A DNA stretch of 64,000 nucleotides, from the NCBI GenBank assembly GCA_913062815.1, contig CAJXWZ010000010.1, forward strand, positions 62,001 to 126,000, in the 5' to 3' direction. The translations under genes and the position numbers were made by a program. Shown piece after piece: positions 16,382-25,129 of the stretch. The notes below the pieces were generated by a model that saw only the letters and a list, made by a program, of their open reading frames with translations, was not told the origin of the DNA and did no database searches. Position 1 is the stretch's first letter; the number at the start of each line of letters is the position of its first letter. The DNA comes from an uncultured Colwellia sp. (GTDB lineage: Bacteria; Pseudomonadota; Gammaproteobacteria; Enterobacterales; Alteromonadaceae).

Positions 16382-17389
16382 TTGGCTAATAATAAAAAAG
16401 TTACTTCTTACGATGTGGCGCGCGAAGCAGGTGTGTCACAATCAGCGGTATCACGCGTTTTTCGTCCTGGCTTAAGTGTTTCTCAGAAAACACGCGATAA
16501 AGTAATGGCGACCGCTAACCGCATGGGCTATAGACCCAACGCAATTGCTCGAATGCTAATAACAAAGCAGTCAGGCATGGTTGCCGTCATAGTCTCTTCA
16601 CGTGCCAACGTGAATTACCCTGAAGTACTTTCGCAAGTGAGTAAGCAACTTGCGGCTCGTAACAAACGAGTTTTATTATTCACCTTAGATGATGCGGAAG
16701 GACTGGATGATTTATTTGAGCAAATTTGTACTTTCCAAGTAGATGGTGTTATTGCCCTAGCGGCACACTTTGAGAGTGACAAGTTAGCTCAGTTTGAAGA
16801 GCATAATATTCCTGTTGTGCTTTACAATCGTAATGTTCCAGGAGCGATGGCCAATACGGTTTGTTGCAACCATGAGTTAGGAATCAAGCAGCTGATTATG
16901 GAGCTTGAAAAAAACAACCCCAAAAACTATTTGGTATTGTCTGGTCCTAAAGATTCTGATGTTGCCAATGAACGGCGTGAAATTGCGTTAAGCTTGTTAA
17001 AAGAGTTTGGTGCTGAAAATGTTTCTATACTTTATGGTGATTATTCATATCAATCAGGTCGTGATTGCCTGGCTAAGTGGTTAAAAAAACACCCTACTCC
17101 TGATGCTGTTATTTGTAGTAACGATACCATGGCAATAGGCGTGATTGATCAAGCCCGAGAAAGCCACAGTATTAATGTGCCAAATGATATGTCTGTTGTT
17201 GGTTTTGATGGTATCACCTCATCTGCTTGGCAAAGTTATCAAGTAACCACCATAAAGCAGCCGGTAGAAAAGTTAGTCAAAGCCTCTATTGAAATATTGC
17301 TTGAACATGTAGAAAACCCAGACTCTCCGCCTGAATCTCGCGTATTAACTGGCGCTCTAATTGAAGGTAATTCAGTAAAGCGGCCGTAA
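16382..17389 (+). CDS. LacI-family transcriptional regulator of the catabolic locus
   Basis: The 335-residue protein starts at TTG 16382 with AAAGGA 7 nt upstream. Its N-terminus is a classic LacI helix-turn-helix (VTSYDVAREAGVSQSAVSRVF, residues 7-27) and hinge helix (NAIARML with L59, the leucine that inserts at the central CG step of operators). A periplasmic-binding-protein-like sensor domain (about 62-330) contains ICSNDTMAIGVIDQA and SVVGFDGI. It is co-transcribed with the HisD-like gene. TGACTTCGAAGTCA-type palindromes with a central CG occur at five promoter positions between 15.0 and 31.9 kb and are its most likely targets. The effector is unknown. Confidence 0.9.
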   Translation: MANNKKVTSYDVAREAGVSQSAVSRVFRPGLSVSQKTRDKVMATANRMGYRPNAIARMLITKQSGMVAVIVSSRANVNYPEVLSQVSKQLAARNKRVLLFTLDDAEGLDDLFEQICTFQVDGVIALAAHFESDKLAQFEEHNIPVVLYNRNVPGAMANTVCCNHELGIKQLIMELEKNNPKNYLVLSGPKDSDVANERREIALSLLKEFGAENVSILYGDYSYQSGRDCLAKWLKKHPTPDAVICSNDTMAIGVIDQARESHSINVPNDMSVVGFDGITSSAWQSYQVTTIKQPVEKLVKASIEILLEHVENPDSPPESRVLTGALIEGNSVKRP

Positions 17390-17469
17390 ATACATCTATT
17401 TAGTATTCGATATAATAGGCTGATTTTAGCCATACGTACTTGGTATGGGTAAAAATTCAATGACATACT

Positions 17470-18168
17470 ATGAAAAGTACACCTATCTTAATATTGCCCG
17501 GTACTTTATGTACTGGCGCAATGTTTAAACAACAAATAGCTCACTTGTCGCAATGTTGTGATGAAATTGATGTTGTTCAATTTAGCACTGAAAACACATT
17601 GGCTGACATGGCGCAAAAAGTTATTCAGGTAGCCAATGATCGAGCATGCGCCATTATAGGTTTTTCGATGGGCGGCATTGTTGCTATGGAAGTCGCAAGA
17701 ACTCGCCCTGATATTATTGCTAAATTAGCGCTAATAAACAGTAATAGCCATGCTGACTTGCCTGAACGTAAAGTTGCTCGTGCTGCGCAAATAGCACGAG
17801 TTAGGAACGGAGGCTTGGCCCAACTAGTGTCCGAGACTTTGTTGCCGAATTACTTATACACCGCAAACCCAGCACATGAAACATTGATTACCGAAATGGC
17901 ATTAAGCCTAGGTGCAGCATGTTTTGAGGCGCAAGTAACTGCAATAGAAGATAGACCAGATTCTTTATCTGTATTGCAGGCACTGGACACTAATCTATTA
18001 ATAATTGGTGGTGAAGACGACAAAGTATGTCCTGCAAGTCACCAACAAGCTATGTATCAAGCAACGCCAACAAGCCAACTTGTACTACTTGAGCAATGTG
18101 GTCACTTTTCGCCTTTGGAACAAGCTGATGATGTCTCTCGATTATTATCACAATGGTATAACTCATAG
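17470..18168 (+). CDS. Alpha/beta-hydrolase
   Basis: The 232-residue protein has an alpha/beta-hydrolase fold with oxyanion segment LPGTLCTGAMF, nucleophile elbow GFSMGG (S66), an aspartate in GGEDDKVCP (about D184) and catalytic histidine H212 in CGHFSPLEQ. It resembles small esterases and lactonases of the 3-oxoadipate enol-lactonase type. It lies 80 nt after the LacI gene and 55 nt before the HpcH/HpaI aldolase, so one transcript may carry all four genes. A likely role is opening an ester or lactone intermediate. The exact substrate is not deducible. Confidence 0.85.
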   Translation: MKSTPILILPGTLCTGAMFKQQIAHLSQCCDEIDVVQFSTENTLADMAQKVIQVANDRACAIIGFSMGGIVAMEVARTRPDIIAKLALINSNSHADLPERKVARAAQIARVRNGGLAQLVSETLLPNYLYTANPAHETLITEMALSLGAACFEAQVTAIEDRPDSLSVLQALDTNLLIIGGEDDKVCPASHQQAMYQATPTSQLVLLEQCGHFSPLEQADDVSRLLSQWYNS

Positions 18169-18223
18169 CACTTTTAACTAAGTCTATTGTCGCTAAACAC
18201 ACTAATTTTACAGGTATATATTT

Positions 18224-18991
18224 ATGTCTTTAAAACAATTACTCGCCGAGAAGAAACCCTTACTTGGCACCTTTTTAAAAACGCCTCACTTTCACAACAC
18301 TGAAGTACTGGCTCATACTAACTTAGATGTTCTATGCCTAGATGCTGAGCATGCTCCCTTTGACCGCGCCGACCTTGATACTTGTGTATTGGCAGCAAAA
18401 TCACAGCAGATGCCTGTGGTGATCCGTGTGCCTGACACTGAAAATACTACCTTATTAAACGCCTTAGATTTAGGCGCAGATGGGGTAGTGCTACCTCATA
18501 TAATGAATGCTGAACACGCTAGAAAAGTAGTCAAAAAGTGTTTTTACGGTCCCGATGGTCGAGGCTATGCTGGCTCTACTCGTTTTGCAGGTTATACCAC
18601 CAAAAAGCTCCCTGATAATTTAGCCAATAATAAAAACCAAACCTGCGTTATTGCCCAAATTGAAGACCTCGAAGCGGTAGAAGATATTGAAGCTATTTGT
18701 CAGGTTGATGGCATTGATTGCATTTTTATTGGTCGAATGGACTTAACTGTAGCACTGGAGCAAGTTAATGCGAGTCATAGTGATGTTTTAACTGCCGTTG
18801 AAAAAGTTGTCGCTGCTGCCAACAAGTACAATAAAAACTGCGGCATGTTTGTTGGTGACTTAACTGAATTGCCCCACTGGATTGCAAAAGGTGTCAGTTT
18901 GTTTCTGTTGGGCTCTGATCATAGCTTTATGCTTGCTGGTGCAAAACAGTTACAACAAACTTTTAATGCAGCTGTTGCTACAGCAAAGTAA
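18224..18991 (+). CDS. HpcH/HpaI-family class II aldolase
   Basis: The 255-residue protein matches HpcH/HpaI aldolases, which cleave 2-keto-3-deoxy acids to pyruvate and an aldehyde. The conserved set is present in order: base H43 in DAEHAPFDRADL, R68 in VIRVP, metal ligands E147 in QIED and D173 in IGRMDL. These lie at nearly the positions known for HpaI (H45, R70, E149, D175). The family sequence around D173 normally reads IGPNDL, so the RM variation may reflect a different substrate. It is the last gene of the series starting with the HisD-like gene and probably performs the terminal C-C cleavage of the pathway. Confidence 0.85.
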   Translation: MSLKQLLAEKKPLLGTFLKTPHFHNTEVLAHTNLDVLCLDAEHAPFDRADLDTCVLAAKSQQMPVVIRVPDTENTTLLNALDLGADGVVLPHIMNAEHARKVVKKCFYGPDGRGYAGSTRFAGYTTKKLPDNLANNKNQTCVIAQIEDLEAVEDIEAICQVDGIDCIFIGRMDLTVALEQVNASHSDVLTAVEKVVAAANKYNKNCGMFVGDLTELPHWIAKGVSLFLLGSDHSFMLAGAKQLQQTFNAAVATAK

Positions 18992-19048
18992 GGCAAAAGA
19001 TAAATTGTTCTAGCATGTACCTAAGTGCTCAATACATTTGAAAAGTAA

Positions 19049-19083
19049 AGGCAAAAGCTCATTGTCAAAAGTAGCTTTTGCCT
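19049..19083. terminator. Hairpin after the aldolase gene
   Basis: AGGCAAAAGCT (19049-19059) and AGCTTTTGCCT (19073-19083) form a perfect 11-bp stem with a 13-nt loop, 57 nt after the aldolase stop. No strong T-tract follows, but it separates the catabolic operon from the next gene. Confidence 0.5.
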
Positions 19084-19207
19084 CAATTCAGTCATATTCC
19101 CACTTCGCATTTAGCGATATTGTATCAATTAAAACATAGTAGTTACCTTTCTTTAACCGCTTCGTTGTTTTACTATGTGGCGACTTCTCAAATGGACTTA
19201 AATTACC

Positions 19208-20002
19208 ATGCTTGGCTATATAAAAAGTTTTTCTCTTATTTTCTCTTTACTTACTTATACTGTTTTTGCCAATGAAATAAAAAATCTAGAGTTAAAACCC
19301 GGTTTATGGGAAGGAATTCGACAAATTGATGGGGTTTACAAGTTAATAGAAATTAACTCAAATGGCCAGCACCGCATGTTTAATTTAAATATCCGCAGTG
19401 CTTTTAAAAAAAGACAATTCAGGACTTTTGATAATGATGATATTGATTGCACTACTTCAGAGTGCGTCATCACTATTACGCATCCAAACAATGACATTTC
19501 CAGACATATTATTTCGCCTTATATTGAAAACTCCTTCAAGGTACTAGAAGTTGCAACAAACCAACTTGGTAAACCTGTTTTCAGCCAAACATATCAACTT
19601 GATAAGCAGGAAAAGCAATCAACGGTTCGTGAATTTATGCAAATGTATAAAAAACAAATAGAATCGCTACGGTCAACTGATGAGGATGGCATAAATGGGT
19701 TTTGGTTAGGTATTTTGGTCATCAATGAAAAGCCAGAATTATTAGCCGTTGAAATTCACCCAAATAGCACCTCGCACTTTGTGCGCTTTGTTAATGGGCA
19801 AAGCTTTGTCAATAGCACCTCATTTGAGCCTGAAGATATTGAAGAGATTGATGATGTCATACGTATAAAAACGAAACATTTAACCTTTGCCAATAAACTC
19901 ATACTTCACAAGGGTAAAGGCATGCTCAGAGGTTATATGTACTCGACTCACAAAGGTGTAACTATAGAAAAAGGGACATTTCAACTTACTCGAGTCAAAT
20001 AG
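19208..20002 (+). CDS. Secreted protein of unknown function
   Basis: The 264-residue protein begins with a signal peptide (about 1-21, cleavage after VFA). The mature part opens with a LELKPGLWEGIRQIDGVYK strand resembling lipocalin-like or DUF3617-like openings. Two cysteines are present in DDIDCTTSECVITIT. The remaining sequence is beta-rich and ends in GTFQLTRVK. No enzyme motif was recognised. It sits inside the LacI-linked locus, but without an operator of its own and between terminators, so membership of the regulon is uncertain. Confidence 0.5.
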   Translation: MLGYIKSFSLIFSLLTYTVFANEIKNLELKPGLWEGIRQIDGVYKLIEINSNGQHRMFNLNIRSAFKKRQFRTFDNDDIDCTTSECVITITHPNNDISRHIISPYIENSFKVLEVATNQLGKPVFSQTYQLDKQEKQSTVREFMQMYKKQIESLRSTDEDGINGFWLGILVINEKPELLAVEIHPNSTSHFVRFVNGQSFVNSTSFEPEDIEEIDDVIRIKTKHLTFANKLILHKGKGMLRGYMYSTHKGVTIEKGTFQLTRVK

Positions 20003-20013
20003 AATGTCCCTTT
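19970..20013. terminator. Hairpin spanning the stop codon at 20002
   Basis: AAAGGGACATT (19970-19980) and AATGTCCCTTT (20003-20013) form a perfect 11-bp stem whose 22-nt loop contains the stop codon. It is probably the terminator of the secreted-protein gene and lies between convergent genes. Confidence 0.55.
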
Positions 20014-20041
20014 ACCTTATTAGCTAATTTTCCAAATACTA

Positions 20042-21052
20042 TTAACGACGCGCTTTATTGAACTCGCGCATTCGTGCAAGTACATCAACGCCCAGTTGAT
20101 GATAAACATGAAGTAAGTCGACTAGTACCCAGTTTTCTCTAATCAAACCATTCTCACATCGCCAAAAATCTAGACTGCGCATGGTTATTTTTTGATTTGC
20201 AGGGGCAATACCTAGCCAGCCGCCATCACTGATATGCATAGACATTCCAGGCCAAGCAGTAAAACCAACGTACTCGCCTTCAGCAAAAAAGTATCCTTGC
20301 TCAACGTCTGAAGTACGATTTGGCATGGCATTTAAAAAAGGAATTTGATGCCAATTTCTAAATCCCTGAACACTACGAGCTGTTCCTATCCCTGATGGAC
20401 CATACCAACTACAGCGCTTGTGCCAATATTTGTCTAACTGCATCGCTTCAACACCGCCTGTAGCAAACTTCCCTAAGCCATTCAGCATGTCAGCGACTAG
20501 CGCTAGACTGCGTGTTGCGTGATTATCATCAAGATTCTCTATGGTTAGGCCATCTTGTGTCGCGGGGGCAGGTACATGCCATTCACGCCCTAAACTCGGC
20601 ACCATTGGCCATGCATTAGCTTGCATCATCACTTCTGGAATATCCCAAATGGCCTGAATTTCGATGACCTTGTTATTCTCTATTCGATAAAATTCATGAA
20701 AGCGCATTGATACCTGATGTCCCGTTGCAGGAATATCGAGCCAAGATTGCTCAAAGCTACCAGTATAATAGCCACAAAAACCGACCCAGTGACTGCCATT
20801 ATCACTGCTGCCAGCCATCACTATGGTTTCTCTGCGCTCTAAATCGGGAATAGCTTTTACTAAAGGGCTATAAGCACTATCAAAAAATTGTTCCGCCCCT
20901 TTCATTGTTTCGAAAGGAAACGCCAGATGCACTAGAGCATCGGGAATTAATACTTTTTTTAGCTCTACTAGTACTTGCTCTGGATCAAAATCATATAAAG
21001 CTTGACGCAATGGTTTCAGCAAAGCTTTATGTTTAGCATCTATGTTGTTCAT
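20042..21052 (-). CDS. Two-domain NTF2/SnoaL-like protein, paralogue A
   Basis: The 336-residue protein has two successive NTF2-like (SnoaL-type) cone domains, about residues 5-160 and 180-330, and no signal peptide. The first half has WLDIPATG and the second has WYGPSGIGTAR and GGWLGIAP, indicating an internal duplication. The last domain ends with RENWVLVDLLHVYHQLG. It is clearly related over its full length to the proteins at 21233 and 22266. SnoaL-fold proteins include polyketide cyclases, isomerases, dehydratases and lyases. Genes A and B are divergent around a perfect palindromic operator, so they belong to the LacI-linked regulon. The reaction is unknown. Confidence 0.75.
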   Translation of the reverse strand: MNNIDAKHKALLKPLRQALYDFDPEQVLVELKKVLIPDALVHLAFPFETMKGAEQFFDSAYSPLVKAIPDLERRETIVMAGSSDNGSHWVGFCGYYTGSFEQSWLDIPATGHQVSMRFHEFYRIENNKVIEIQAIWDIPEVMMQANAWPMVPSLGREWHVPAPATQDGLTIENLDDNHATRSLALVADMLNGLGKFATGGVEAMQLDKYWHKRCSWYGPSGIGTARSVQGFRNWHQIPFLNAMPNRTSDVEQGYFFAEGEYVGFTAWPGMSMHISDGGWLGIAPANQKITMRSLDFWRCENGLIRENWVLVDLLHVYHQLGVDVLARMREFNKARR

Positions 21053-21156
21053 TCAGTAACCTCTTACAATGTCTTTTTCACACTTGCCTCAACTCATCAT
21101 TGCCATACTTAGAATATCTTTAATTCTTTATCTGAAAAATTAAATAAAAAAACAAC

Positions 21157-21174
21157 AATGACTTCGAAGTCATT
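21157..21174. promoter_or_regulatory. Predicted LacI-family operator (site 2), perfect 18-bp palindrome
   Basis: AATGACTTCGAAGTCATT is a perfect palindrome with a central CG. It lies between the divergent NTF2-like genes A (ATG at 21052) and B (start at 21233) and contains the core TGACTTCGAAGTCA (21159-21172). This is the strongest copy in the window. Confidence 0.8.
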
Positions 21175-21232
21175 CGATGATACGCTGCTTAAAATCTAAT
21201 ACAAGTAAAACTTGCCTAACGGAGGAATTAAA

Positions 21233-22201
21233 TTGAAAACTATAATTGATGAGTTATACCTACAACTGAAAACATCCACTGCCCAAATCGACAACTATGT
21301 TACCGAAGACGTGCAATGGCACGTGAGTGCGCCAATAAACGATTTACACAGTAAAACAAAAGTAATCAGTGAATTCTGGCAGCCTTTGCAACACGCCTTA
21401 CCCGACATTGAAAGAAAGCCGTTCATAAATATCGAAAACGAATATCAAGGTAACCAATGGATAGCAAGTACTGGCTACTTTGTTGGTACTTTTACCAAGG
21501 ATTTACTAGGTATCCCTGCAACTAACAGAACCCTCTACTTACGCTATACCGAGTTAGTACAGCTTGAAGGTAGTAAGATAAAAACCTGTTATATCATTCT
21601 AGATTTTCTTGATGCCATGAACCAAGCAGGCGTTAACCCGTTAAGAAAAAGCTTAGGCCATGCTGGCTTAGTCATGCCGCCTTCAACGATGGATGGCTTA
21701 TCAAGAGCGGGGGTAACTACAGAAGCGTCTGAAAAATCTCAACAACTTGTGCTAAACATGCTAGAAGAATTAGGTCGATTTGATGGTAAGTCGTTAGAAA
21801 GCATGCAATTGCAAAATTACTGGCATAATGATTTCATGTGGTATGGTCCTGCAGGTATTGGTACTACTCGTGGTATAGATGGCTTTAGAGCAAACCATCA
21901 AGGACCTTTTGTGTTTAGTTTCCCTGATCGTAGTGTTGATCATAAAGCAACGTTAATCGCTGATGGGAATTACGTGGCGACAGGCGGCTGGCCGCATATG
22001 CATGGTACTCACTCTGTTGCTGGCTGGTTAGGTTTACCACCGTGTCACAAAGAGCTATCTTTACGGGTAATGGATATTTGGCGCCGTGAAGGTGAGCATT
22101 TGAAAGAAAATTGGGTAGCAATTGATATCATTGATATGTGCGAGCAAATGGGCCTAGATGTATTTGCCATGATGAAACAACAATTTACTGGGAAAATATA
22201 G
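21233..22201 (+). CDS. Two-domain NTF2/SnoaL-like protein, paralogue B
   Basis: The TTG at 21233 is chosen because GGAGG (21221-21225) lies 7 nt upstream; an upstream in-frame TTG at 21212 precedes that site. The 322-residue product is a paralogue of A and C, with LLGIPATN in the first domain, and WYGPAGIGTTR and AGWLGLPPCHKE in the second. The segment ends in KENWVAIDIIDMCEQMG. The conserved tryptophan, tyrosine, glycine and proline cluster probably lines the cone pocket. Operator site 2 lies about 60 nt upstream. Its gene converges on paralogue C, with a shared terminator between them. Confidence 0.75.
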   Translation: MKTIIDELYLQLKTSTAQIDNYVTEDVQWHVSAPINDLHSKTKVISEFWQPLQHALPDIERKPFINIENEYQGNQWIASTGYFVGTFTKDLLGIPATNRTLYLRYTELVQLEGSKIKTCYIILDFLDAMNQAGVNPLRKSLGHAGLVMPPSTMDGLSRAGVTTEASEKSQQLVLNMLEELGRFDGKSLESMQLQNYWHNDFMWYGPAGIGTTRGIDGFRANHQGPFVFSFPDRSVDHKATLIADGNYVATGGWPHMHGTHSVAGWLGLPPCHKELSLRVMDIWRREGEHLKENWVAIDIIDMCEQMGLDVFAMMKQQFTGKI

Positions 22202-22221
22202 CAAGCCGTAAACGTTACAAA

Positions 22222-22247
22222 AAAGGGAAGCAACTTTGCTTCCCTTT
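22222..22247. terminator. Bidirectional intrinsic terminator between paralogues B and C
   Basis: AAAGGGAAGC (22222-22231) and GCTTCCCTTT (22238-22247) form a perfect 10-bp stem with a 6-nt loop, 20 nt after the B stop and 19 nt from the C stop. A-rich and T-rich flanks allow termination in both directions. Confidence 0.75.
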
Positions 22248-22265
22248 GTCATGTATTGAGCTAGT

Positions 22266-23276
22266 TTAACTGAGGTTTTGTAGCATTTTATTACGCTCTA
22301 GAATATCTAGCCCTTGTTGTTTCAACCAGTAAGGTAAATCAATAAGTACCCAGTTTTCCATTAGCTTGTCCCCTTCTCGACGATATACATCAACAACGCG
22401 CATATCGGCTCGTATCTCCGCTCCTGGTAACCCTAAAAAACCACCAATAGGCGTGTTAGATAAATTAGGCCAGCCAAAGAAACAAGCATAATTACCTTCT
22501 GCATATCGGCAAATATGCCCATTAAATACTTTGTCTTTCAAACCTTGTCTAAAGGGGTAAGAATGCTGTTCTTGAAATTTAGGAATAGTGTAAGTAGCAC
22601 CAATACCAGCGGGGCCATACCAAACCATATCCTTAGCCCAGGTGTTTTCTAAGATCTCAGGGGGGTAATTGTCATTTGCAGTTTTATTGAGTTGTGATAA
22701 ATCATCAATCATTTGATTTAACACTGTCATTGTTTTTTCGCCTTCAATGGGATCCATATCTTGCATTTGAATGCCGTCGTGAGTACGTGGCCCAGGGTAA
22801 ATGAATGAGTGCCCAGTTGATTGCGGTAATGGATTTATGCCAACTTGATTCATCAAACCAATAATGTCGATAAAGAAGCCTGAGCGAACAATGTAACCAT
22901 CTTCAATCTGGTTAAAATCAGCATAACGAATCATCGCGACTCTGCCTGAACGAGGAATACCAAGCCAGTCTTGATCAAATTGCACCATGAAATGCCCCAT
23001 GGAAGTCACCCAATTAGCGCCATCGTTACCACTTTCGCCTGCCATAAAAACATCCTGACGGCGCTGCACATTTTTAAACGATTTTAAAAATGGCTGCCAG
23101 AACGTTTCATTTATTGCTGATGCCCCTTTTTGTTCATTGAAGGGGTATACACCATGCCATTGACAGTCTTCACTCATATACTGGGATAATACTTCACCAA
23201 TGGTTTCGGAGTTTGCCAGCTCTAACGCGTCATAAAAAGCTAGTATTAATTTCTTGTTCTGTTGTTCAATTGTCAT
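22266..23276 (-). CDS. Two-domain NTF2/SnoaL-like protein, paralogue C
   Basis: The 336-residue protein is the third full-length paralogue of the A/B type. It has WLGIPRSG in domain 1, WYGPAGIGATY and GGFLGLPGAE in domain 2, and MENWVLIDLPYWLKQQG near the end. Divergence among A, B and C is considerable, so they probably have different but related substrates or act on successive intermediates. The gene diverges from the symporter operon across operator site 3. Precise chemistry cannot be read from sequence, because NTF2-fold enzymes share a pocket rather than catalytic residues. Confidence 0.75.
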   Translation of the reverse strand: MTIEQQNKKLILAFYDALELANSETIGEVLSQYMSEDCQWHGVYPFNEQKGASAINETFWQPFLKSFKNVQRRQDVFMAGESGNDGANWVTSMGHFMVQFDQDWLGIPRSGRVAMIRYADFNQIEDGYIVRSGFFIDIIGLMNQVGINPLPQSTGHSFIYPGPRTHDGIQMQDMDPIEGEKTMTVLNQMIDDLSQLNKTANDNYPPEILENTWAKDMVWYGPAGIGATYTIPKFQEQHSYPFRQGLKDKVFNGHICRYAEGNYACFFGWPNLSNTPIGGFLGLPGAEIRADMRVVDVYRREGDKLMENWVLIDLPYWLKQQGLDILERNKMLQNLS

Positions 23277-23442
23277 GTTTACTATTCACCTGTAGGTACA
23301 AATAAAATTTAAAGCTAATATTCAATAACTTAAAATAAAAAGCACTTATTGGAAACTGTTATTTAAAATAATTATAGCGCCTGATTAATCACTTTAATGA
23401 AATATCTACTTTTAAATCATTTGAAACAATGCTATGTTTAAA

Positions 23443-23456
23443 TGACTTCGAAGTCA
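23443..23456. promoter_or_regulatory. Predicted LacI-family operator (site 3)
   Basis: TGACTTCGAAGTCA, identical to the core of site 2, lies between divergent paralogue C (ATG at 23276) and the symporter gene (ATG at 23504). It is 47 nt upstream of the symporter start, a position that suits repression of that operon. Confidence 0.8.
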
Positions 23457-23503
23457 AACCATATTAGTAAGACTTCAACACTATAACTATAAGAGATATT
23501 TGC

Positions 23504-25114
23504 ATGACTGAGTTTGGTAGTCTTAATTGGACGATCTTAATTGTATATATTTTAGCGAACCTATTACTTGGCTATGTTATTAGCAAGAAAGTAAGTACCG
23601 CGGATGATTTTTATTTAGGACAAAAACAAACCCCTTGGTGGGCAATTGGCATATCGGTGATAGCGACATATGTCAGTGCTATGACGTTCCTCGGCGCTCC
23701 TGCGTGGGCGTATAAAGATGGCCTGTCGGTTATTGCTATTCACTTAAACTACCCACTGGTAATTATTGCCGTTATTACCTTCTTCTTTCCTTTTTTCTAT
23801 AACGCTGGCGTTGCCTCAATTTATGAATATCAAGAAAAGCGGTTTGGCAAGAAAGCACGTGCGCTAGTGTCAGGTATTTGGCTAATCTCGCAAACCATGA
23901 GCTCTGCGGCTGTATTATACGCAACTTCTATTGTACTAAGTTTTATCACCGGAATTCCTGAAATAACCGCCATTGTGATTGTCACTATTATAGCCCTTAT
24001 TTATACCGTAATGGGCGGAATTACCGCGGTTATTTGGACCGATGTTATTCAATCAGGTATTTTAATTATTGGTGCTATCATCATTATGTATGCGCTTATT
24101 GATAACAGTACAACACCCGTTATGGAAAGCTTAGCTCAACTAAAAGCTGAAGGGAAAACCAACCCGCTTAACTTCGATATGGATTTCACTAATGTCACCA
24201 CAGTATGGTCCGGCATTATCGCGATGACCCTATACCATATTACCGTATATGGTACTAACCAAATGATGGTGCAACGTACCCTAGCAGCGAAAAACATCGG
24301 TGATGCGAAAAAGTCGTACTTATTGATGGGTTTCCTAGCTTTCTTTGTTTACTTTTTCTTTATTATCATGGGTATATTGTTTTATAACTATTACCAAGGT
24401 AAACCTTTTGAAAATGAAAACACTATCATTTTAGAGTTTGCCGCTGATTATGGTATGCCTGGTTTAATGGGGATCATAGCAGCTGCGGTAATGGCTGCTT
24501 CTATGTCGAGTTTAGATTCTGCATTCAACTCATTATCAACAGTTTCTACCATTGATTTTTATAAGAAATATTTTAAAACGAACGAAAGTGACACGCACTA
24601 TTTAAAAGTTTCTCGGGTATTTACCGTATTCTGGGCAGCGATAATTATTTTCCCAGCAATTATGTATCACTTACATAGTACCGGCTCTATCTTAGAAGTG
24701 TTAAGTAAAGTGGGCTCCTACTTTGTCGGCGCTCAACTAGGTATGTTTGGCCTTGGCTTCTTCTCGAAACATGCTACTGAACGCGGCCTACTCGTTGGTA
24801 CATTTGTGGGTGTTTTAGCCGTCGCTTATACTGCTATTTACACTGATGTTGCTTGGCCTTGGTACGCGGCAATTGGCGCCTTCGTTAATGTGGTTGTCAG
24901 TATTATTGCCAGTATTGCTATTGACGGAAAACAGCAGGAATATTCACCCTACACCATAAAGGGCCAAATAAAAGCCTTTGCCGAAGAGAATAAACCAACT
25001 AAAGAAAACGGTTGGTATCTGGTACCTGGAAAAGTAGATAAAGTGTGCTACTCACTCTTTGCCTTCTTCTTATTCACTCTTGCATTCTTATTCTCTTTTG
25101 AACTATTTATTTAA
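23504..25114 (+). CDS. Sodium:solute symporter (SSS family)
   Basis: The 536-residue protein is an inner-membrane SSS transporter with about 13-14 predicted membrane segments. Typical elements are FYLGQKQTPWWAIGISVIATYVSAMTF near the N-terminus, GGITAVIWTDVIQSGIL in the middle, and MAASMSSLDSAFNSLSTVSTIDFYKKYF. It should import an organic solute with sodium ions. It heads a tight operon with two NTF2-like proteins and the amidohydrolase (gaps of 15, 2 and 8 nt). Operator site 3 lies just upstream. It probably takes up the product formed after outer-membrane transport and esterase action. The substrate is unknown. Confidence 0.9.
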   Translation: MTEFGSLNWTILIVYILANLLLGYVISKKVSTADDFYLGQKQTPWWAIGISVIATYVSAMTFLGAPAWAYKDGLSVIAIHLNYPLVIIAVITFFFPFFYNAGVASIYEYQEKRFGKKARALVSGIWLISQTMSSAAVLYATSIVLSFITGIPEITAIVIVTIIALIYTVMGGITAVIWTDVIQSGILIIGAIIIMYALIDNSTTPVMESLAQLKAEGKTNPLNFDMDFTNVTTVWSGIIAMTLYHITVYGTNQMMVQRTLAAKNIGDAKKSYLLMGFLAFFVYFFFIIMGILFYNYYQGKPFENENTIILEFAADYGMPGLMGIIAAAVMAASMSSLDSAFNSLSTVSTIDFYKKYFKTNESDTHYLKVSRVFTVFWAAIIIFPAIMYHLHSTGSILEVLSKVGSYFVGAQLGMFGLGFFSKHATERGLLVGTFVGVLAVAYTAIYTDVAWPWYAAIGAFVNVVVSIIASIAIDGKQQEYSPYTIKGQIKAFAEENKPTKENGWYLVPGKVDKVCYSLFAFFLFTLAFLFSFELFI

Positions 25115-25129
25115 AGGCACGGTTAACTT